From Terriglobales bacterium (lineage in GTDB: Bacteria > Acidobacteriota > Terriglobia > Terriglobales > Acidobacteriaceae): 64,000 nt of DNA. The stretch spans positions 310,001 to 374,000 of the forward strand of contig JAICSO010000002.1 of NCBI GenBank assembly GCA_025936825.1, written 5' to 3'. Position 1 is the first letter of the stretch. The number at the start of each line of letters is the position of its first letter. Below are positions 60,652 to 64,000 of the stretch, one piece after another. The notes beneath the pieces were generated by a model, which worked only from the letters and a program-made list of their open reading frames with translations, did no database searches and was not told where the DNA came from. Both the position numbers and the translations under genes were made by a program.

Positions 60652-61183
60652 TTATCCCTTGTTGTTGGTCTGAAACATCCAGCGGACGCCGAACTTGTCG
60701 TTCAGCGCGCCATACGTTCCGAAGAATAACTCTTTCAATGGATCGGTGACTTGCGCTCCATCGGAGAGTTTGTCGAATAAAGTTTTCAGTTCCTGATAAG
60801 TTCCGCCACTCAGGTACATGCAAACCGTGTTGGCCGGGTTTAGGGGTGCGGTTCGGCATCAGCCAGTCGGAGGCGGAGATCTGGAGATCGCCGCGTCTGA
60901 GATGCGCGTTGAGAACCTTCTCCTGCTGGGCGGCAGGCATGTGGTCTTTCATGGGAGAGTCTTTCACCTTCAGGACGGTCAATTCCCCACCGAAGGTGGA
61001 CTTGTAAAACTCCATTGCGCCCTGGCAGGTGCCCTCGAACAAAAGATAGGGAGTCAGGGTGGTAGTCATGGGTCCTCCTTTTTTATCTGGTGCGAGTTCA
61101 TCCGAGATTGCGGATGCGGGTACGGCTGCGACTGCGGTGGCGGATACTGCCGCTGTTACAAACTCACGACGCGAGAGTTCCAT
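60652..61183 (-). pseudogene. Frameshifted PhnB-like VOC gene with Tat leader
   Basis: Residues MTTTLTPYLLFEGTCQGAME to DWLMPNRTPKPG match a PhnB-like VOC protein. After PKPG the frame is lost. Removing one C from the CCCGGCC stretch near 60838 restores MYLSGGTYQELKTLFDKLSD, LKELFFGTYGALNDKFGVRW and a stop at 60652-60654, the expected end. So this is a single-base insertion: a mutation or a sequencing error. Upstream, MELSRREFVTAAVSATAVAA is a Tat signal in frame at 61183 with its own GGAGG; a second GGAGGACCC precedes the ATG at 61069, so two starts are possible. Confidence 0.75.
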
Positions 61184-61304
61184 CGCACCCTCCTTGAGTA
61201 CGGAAATGATTTCGGCAAATGTTGGGTTGTACAGTTTCATATTCGGACTACCTTCCCGAATCGAAGGGCGGGCGAGGACGCCCGCCGCTCCACAATCGGG
61301 TTGT

Positions 61305-61817
61305 TTAGCTCTTCTTTTGCAGGTCGAAGGTGCGGACAATTTCATTGCCCTTGCCGGTAGCGAAGTGCCACTCCTCAGTGTGATGGTTCGGATCGACGAA
61401 GGTGAATACGACGCGCTGCATGTGTCCAGGCTGCGCGGCGGTAATGTTTGTACCGTCGACGAAATCGAACGTCAGCGTTTTGCCGTCGGGCGAGGTGCGG
61501 GCTTTCATGCGAGGCTGATTACCGGCTTCGCAGTAATGGGTCATTAGAAGGCGGTCGCCATCCAGGTTGAACATGGTCATCATGTCGTCCGCCTTGCCGT
61601 GCATTTTGCTGATGATCTCGCTCATCACGGCTGAGCCGCCGGCGGTTGTCTTGAACGAGACATGCACGGGTTCGTTCATCTCGCCCTTCCCTTCCCAATT
61701 ACCGCTGAGGGCTTTGATCGAGTCGAACGATTGCTGTGAACTGGACTGCGCGTACGCGGCCAGAGCGCTGAGAAGTACAACCAACGAAATTGCGATACCA
61801 GAGCGGTTCATTTTCAT
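61305..61817 (-). CDS. Secreted lipocalin-like protein
   Basis: A 170-residue exported protein with signal peptide (about 1-23, ending AAYAQ). FDSIKALSGNWEGKGEMNEP and HVSFKTTAGGSAVMSEIIS give the start of a beta-barrel of the DUF1579/lipocalin type; DGDRLLMTHYCEAGNQPRMK and GKTLTFDFVDGTN follow. It probably binds a small ligand, but none is known. ATGA overlaps the arsR stop, so it is co-translated with arsR. Confidence 0.75.
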   Translation of the reverse strand: MKMNRSGIAISLVVLLSALAAYAQSSSQQSFDSIKALSGNWEGKGEMNEPVHVSFKTTAGGSAVMSEIISKMHGKADDMMTMFNLDGDRLLMTHYCEAGNQPRMKARTSPDGKTLTFDFVDGTNITAAQPGHMQRVVFTFVDPNHHTEEWHFATGKGNEIVRTFDLQKKS

Positions 61818-62236
61818 CTCTCCTTTTTCGATTCTTTCGGCTCTTTTTGGTGCGCTTGTGCTGTGGTTTCCTTGGCATATTCCGCCTCCACGAACGCCTT
61901 CAGGTTGTTGAGGCTGGCGGTCCAGAACTCGCGGTACTGCTGGAGCCAGGTGTCGACTTCCCGAAGCGGCTCGGGATTGAGCTGATAGAGGCGATGGCGT
62001 CCTGCCCTGCGCTCTTCAACAAGATGAGCGCGGCGAAGAATGCTGAGGTGCTTGGAGATCGCCGGCCGGGAGACGGTGAAGGCGCGGGCAATGTCTCCTG
62101 CGGGACGAGTGCCGGCGCGCAGCAGATCAAGAACAGCGCGGCGCGTAGGGTCGGCCAAGGCGTTGAAGGCGGCGTCGCGAACGCCACCTGCAGCCTGAGC
62201 CGTCCTTGCTTGATATGTAACCGATCGGTAACGCAT
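61814..62236 (-). CDS. ArsR-family transcriptional regulator
   Basis: A 140-residue winged-helix repressor. AAFNALADPTRRAVLDLLRA is the typical start, followed by the DNA-binding helix-turn-helix PAGDIARAFTVSRPAISKHL, the wing LVEERRAGRHRLYQLNPEPL, and a helical dimer region. No Cys metal site is visible, so it belongs to the non-metal SRPBCC-associated branch. It heads a minus-strand series with a lipocalin-like gene, two VOC genes (one broken) and three SRPBCC genes. A TTGACA-17-TATGGT promoter places the start codon within a few bases of the transcript start, so it is probably leaderless. Confidence 0.9.
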   Translation of the reverse strand: MRYRSVTYQARTAQAAGGVRDAAFNALADPTRRAVLDLLRAGTRPAGDIARAFTVSRPAISKHLSILRRAHLVEERRAGRHRLYQLNPEPLREVDTWLQQYREFWTASLNNLKAFVEAEYAKETTAQAHQKEPKESKKER

Positions 62237-62259
62237 AATGCGTAACCATACAGTTACAC
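62214..62259. promoter_or_regulatory. GTAAC-rich operator-like cluster at arsR start
   Basis: Four GTAAC or GTTAC boxes fall within 46 bp (TGTAACC, GGTAACG, CGTAACC, AGTTACA). They include a near-perfect inverted repeat GGTAACGCAT-A-ATGCGTAACC and the palindrome ACCGATCGGT. It overlaps the -10 and the start codon, so it is probably where ArsR represses its own operon. Confidence 0.55.
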
Positions 62260-62273
62260 ATTTCGGATGTCAA
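62245..62273 (-). promoter_or_regulatory. arsR promoter
   Basis: On the minus strand, TTGACA (62273-62268), a 17-bp spacer and TATGGT (62250-62245). The arsR ATG is only 8 nt after the -10. Confidence 0.75.
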
Positions 62274-62286
62274 GAGCTTTTTTGAA

Positions 62287-62393
62287 AAGTGGCTAGTGAT
62301 TAGTGGCTAGTGGCTAGTTGACGCAACTTCCGCAGATTCCAGCTGAGGGGGGAAAGAAACTTGGCGACACTAGCCACTAGTCACTAGCCACTT
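62287..62393. repeat. 26-bp inverted repeat around a 55-bp spacer
   Basis: AAGTGGCTAGTGATTAGTGG... (62287-62312) and its inverted partner ending CACTAGCCACTT (62368-62393) match at 25 of 26 positions. The units are built from TAGTGGC-like tandem motifs. A weaker relative (GCTAGTTCCCAGTGG and ACTAGCAACTAGC) is at 60207-60255. Confidence 0.85.
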
Positions 62394-62398
62394 CTTCC

Positions 62399-62983
62399 CT
62401 ACCGGTTGGAGGCAGTGCGGAACACCAAGTCCCACAGCGGCAGGAAGATGTTGAACTTGGCATCAGGGCGAGTGTGGTGGGAGAGGTGATAACGGCGCGT
62501 GCTCTCCAGGCCGAGAGGCAAGGATTCGCCGAGATGAATGCGCCAGTGGAGTTCCTCGGTCAGCAGGAAATAGGCAGTAAAGGCGACGAGCACACCGGGG
62601 GCCGACTGAAAGCCGAAGAACAGGTCCGCGAGGATCACAGGCACGCCGTTGGTCGCAAATAACAGAGCGACAAAGATGGGTGCGCTGCCCAGGTTGACGT
62701 TCTCCGCCTCGTTGAAAGCGCCGACGGTGCTGTGATGTTCGAGATGTTTGCGGGCGAGCTTCGTGCCCGGCAGGTGCAACAGATAGCGATGATAAGCGTA
62801 CTCGAAATAGTTGGCCCAGATAAAACCGGCGACAAAGCTGATGGCCAGGTTCAGCGGACGGGCTGGAAACACAGCGTAAAGCGCGATCGCGGGGAGAACG
62901 CCGCAGGCGACAGCGGTCACGAAGTTGTCACGCTTGATGACACGCCCGCGGACGATGGAAGCCGCTTGAAGACCCGCGTCCAC
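62399..62983 (-). CDS. Sterol desaturase/fatty acid hydroxylase family protein
   Basis: A 194-residue membrane protein with His-rich di-iron motifs: YAYHRYLLHLPG, KHLEHHSTVG, ELHWRIHLG and RRYHLSHH. Four hydrophobic segments alternate with them. The family hydroxylates or desaturates lipids and related substrates at the membrane; substrate unknown. The iron ligands appear complete. No coupled neighbour; it ends just beside the 26-bp inverted repeat. Confidence 0.85.
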   Translation of the reverse strand: MDAGLQAASIVRGRVIKRDNFVTAVACGVLPAIALYAVFPARPLNLAISFVAGFIWANYFEYAYHRYLLHLPGTKLARKHLEHHSTVGAFNEAENVNLGSAPIFVALLFATNGVPVILADLFFGFQSAPGVLVAFTAYFLLTEELHWRIHLGESLPLGLESTRRYHLSHHTRPDAKFNIFLPLWDLVFRTASNR

Positions 62984-63111
62984 AGCTCGCGTCAGCGTAG
63001 GATAATCCTCCAGTCCTTCTACATAGGATGCTGGAAGCGGGTTATCGGGTTATCGAAAATTCGTTTGTCGTACGCCCAGAATGAGCCGTTGGAGCCCGCA
63101 ACGTGCAGATA

Positions 63112-63161
63112 CACGCGAGATCCCTCGCCTCACTGGCGAAAACGCGACGCTTCGATGACGC
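63112..63161 (+). repeat. ~50-bp GAGATCCCTC element (diverged)
   Basis: ACGCGAGATCCCTCGCCTCA ... GCGAAAACGCGACGCTTCGA then TGACGC. It lies 24 bp upstream of a small ORF start. Confidence 0.7.
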
Positions 63162-63184
63162 CAGGAGCGGGACAAGGAGGCTTT

Positions 63185-63367
63185 GTGGAGTTTGTCATGT
63201 TTGAGGATGTGCACGGAAAAGAGGTCTACGTGAACCCGAAGCGGGTAATCTGGGTGCGGGAGTACGGCGATCAGAATACGGAAATCAGCTGCGGCGCCGA
63301 GGACAAGTTCACGGTGCGCTTATCGCCGGCGCAGGCGGTGGCGGCGCTGGGAGTGCAGGTACGGTAG
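63185..63367 (+). CDS. Small hypothetical protein
   Basis: A 60-residue soluble protein (VEFVMFEDVHGKEVYVNPKR ... FTVRLSPAQAVAALGVQVR), with a beta-rich N-terminal two-thirds and a helical end. AAGGAGG lies 4 nt before the GTG at 63185, which decides the start; ATG 63197 is too far from it. It resembles small proteins with a short KxVxVNPxxV strand pattern in other bacteria, but I name no family. Confidence 0.65.
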   Translation: MEFVMFEDVHGKEVYVNPKRVIWVREYGDQNTEISCGAEDKFTVRLSPAQAVAALGVQVR

Positions 63368-63411
63368 GATCCAATGCTCGCTTATTGGATAGATGGCGCA
63401 GGCATCCATGC

Positions 63412-63466
63412 TGCACGCCAGATCCCTCCGCCCGCTGGTGAGTGCGCGGGCGTTCAGGATGACGCA
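63412..63466 (+). repeat. ~50-bp GAGATCCCTC element
   Basis: CACGCCAGATCCCTCCGCCC, then GCTGGTGAGTGCGCGGGCGT and TCAGGATGACGC. Located between the small ORF and the partial peptidase. The rest of 63368-63580 shows no gene. Confidence 0.8.
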
Positions 63467-63580
63467 GTTCATACCTTCGCAATTTTCAGCTCCGACGTTC
63501 GGGATGCGCAGTTCCTCCCGGGGTAAGCCTTTCTCATACACTTGCCTGCAACTCTGATCGCCCTCTCGTGCAACCGCTCC

Positions 63581-64000
63581 TTACTTATCAGCTGCTGAGA
63601 ACCAGCGGTCGAACCATTGCAGGGTGCGCAGAGTGTAGTCGCGGGCATCGGCGGGCTTGTTATACAGGTGGCCTTCGCCGGGATAGACGACTAGTTGCGT
63701 CGGCACCTTCATCGTTTCGAGGGCGTGATACCACTCGACGGATTGCTCCATCGGCACTTCCCCGTCGCTGTCGCCGACAAGAATTAAGGTTGGCGTTTTC
63801 ACTCGTTTTACGAAATGCAACGGATCGGATTTTTCGTATACGGCGGGATCGTCATAGACGGAAGCGCCGAAGAACGGGATCATCCATTCATCGATGTCGT
63901 TTAGGCCGTAATAGCTCTTCCAATCGGAGAGGCCAGCGCCCGCGACAGCAGCGGCGAAGCGAGTAGTTTGCGTTTCTGCCCACATGGTCATGTATCCGCC
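63581..64000 (-). CDS. Prolyl-oligopeptidase-family serine peptidase, C-terminal part (truncated by window)
   Basis: Only the last ~140 codons are present; the frame runs off the window end. GGYMTMWAETQT is the tail of the nucleophile elbow (GxSxGGYM), VKTPTLILVGDSDGEVPMEQ carries the catalytic Asp and VVYPGEGHLYNKPADARDYT the catalytic His. These fit the S9 (prolyl oligopeptidase/acylaminoacyl peptidase) alpha/beta hydrolase domain. The N-terminal propeller, expected upstream, is beyond the window. Confidence 0.88.
   Translation of the reverse strand, partial: GGYMTMWAETQTTRFAAAVAGAGLSDWKSYYGLNDIDEWMIPFFGASVYDDPAVYEKSDPLHFVKRVKTPTLILVGDSDGEVPMEQSVEWYHALETMKVPTQLVVYPGEGHLYNKPADARDYTLRTLQWFDRWFSAADK

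Noticed and set aside
60260-61345. One 361-residue fusion of Tat leader and two VOC domains
   Set aside because: The join consists of out-of-frame residues created by a one-base insertion; the downstream VOC gene has its own ribosome site and start.

Overview
The window looks like chromosomal DNA of an acidobacterium, probably class Terriglobia. This is inferred from content: moderately high GC, a BshA bacillithiol enzyme, several PilZ proteins, a GH89 alpha-N-acetylglucosaminidase, a KorAB ferredoxin oxidoreductase, many Tat- or Sec-exported hydrolases, and intergenic DNA full of short dispersed repeats. No rRNA, CRISPR array, insertion sequence or prophage was seen. Most genes lie on the minus strand in short, often translationally coupled groups.

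Layout. 0-12 kb: the end of a sensor histidine kinase converges on bshA; then a double-PilZ protein, a coupled YjhG-type dehydratase and ChbG/HpnK deacetylase, tRNA-Val(UAC), small VOC and DoxX-like genes, a secreted Gfo/Idh/MocA oxidoreductase, a secreted carboxylesterase, and an rbsK plus RbsU-type sugar transporter pair. 12-16.5 kb: a type IV pilin-like gene with a sigma54-type promoter and a strong terminator, an epimerase-like protein, a PilZ protein behind a mini-ORF, an AraC regulator and a secreted Gly/Arg-rich protein. 16.5-23 kb: an Nramp-like metal transporter with altered metal motifs next to a soluble PRC/MgtE-N/CBS protein, then a Tat-exported esterase and a GH89 enzyme. 23-33 kb: tRNA-Leu(UAA) with a duplicated 3' half, cmk, a LigC-like ligase, a lipoprotein, a DUF481 protein, a 12-TM glycosyltransferase followed by a glucoamylase-like protein, and a radical SAM protein. 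33-42 kb: korAB, accA and dnaE. 42-51 kb: a coupled phospholipase D / secreted protein / metallophosphoesterase operon, a divergent secreted protein with kinase-like motifs, an ABC exporter, a SPOR protein, and a slipin plus NfeD protease pair. 51-55 kb: a sulfite/nitrite reductase with a HEPN-like tail, preceded by a polycysteine leader peptide and terminator. 55-64 kb: a decayed DinB gene, a bifunctional-nuclease protein, miaB, an ArsR/SRPBCC/VOC operon with one frameshifted member, a fatty-acid-hydroxylase-type protein and a partial peptidase.

The most notable observation is a 27-codon ORF with six Cys codons in seven, just ahead of a hairpin plus U-run and 198 nt upstream of the siroheme reductase gene. 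Its stop codon lies in an arm that can pair with sequence overlapping the terminator, which is the layout of a cysteine-responsive attenuator. Other strong leads are a repeat element read in frame inside miaB, a secreted protein with a plausible kinase motif set, a hairpin repeat family with compensatory stem changes, and the MgtE-N/Nramp neighbourhood. All functional statements rest on sequence reading without database searches.
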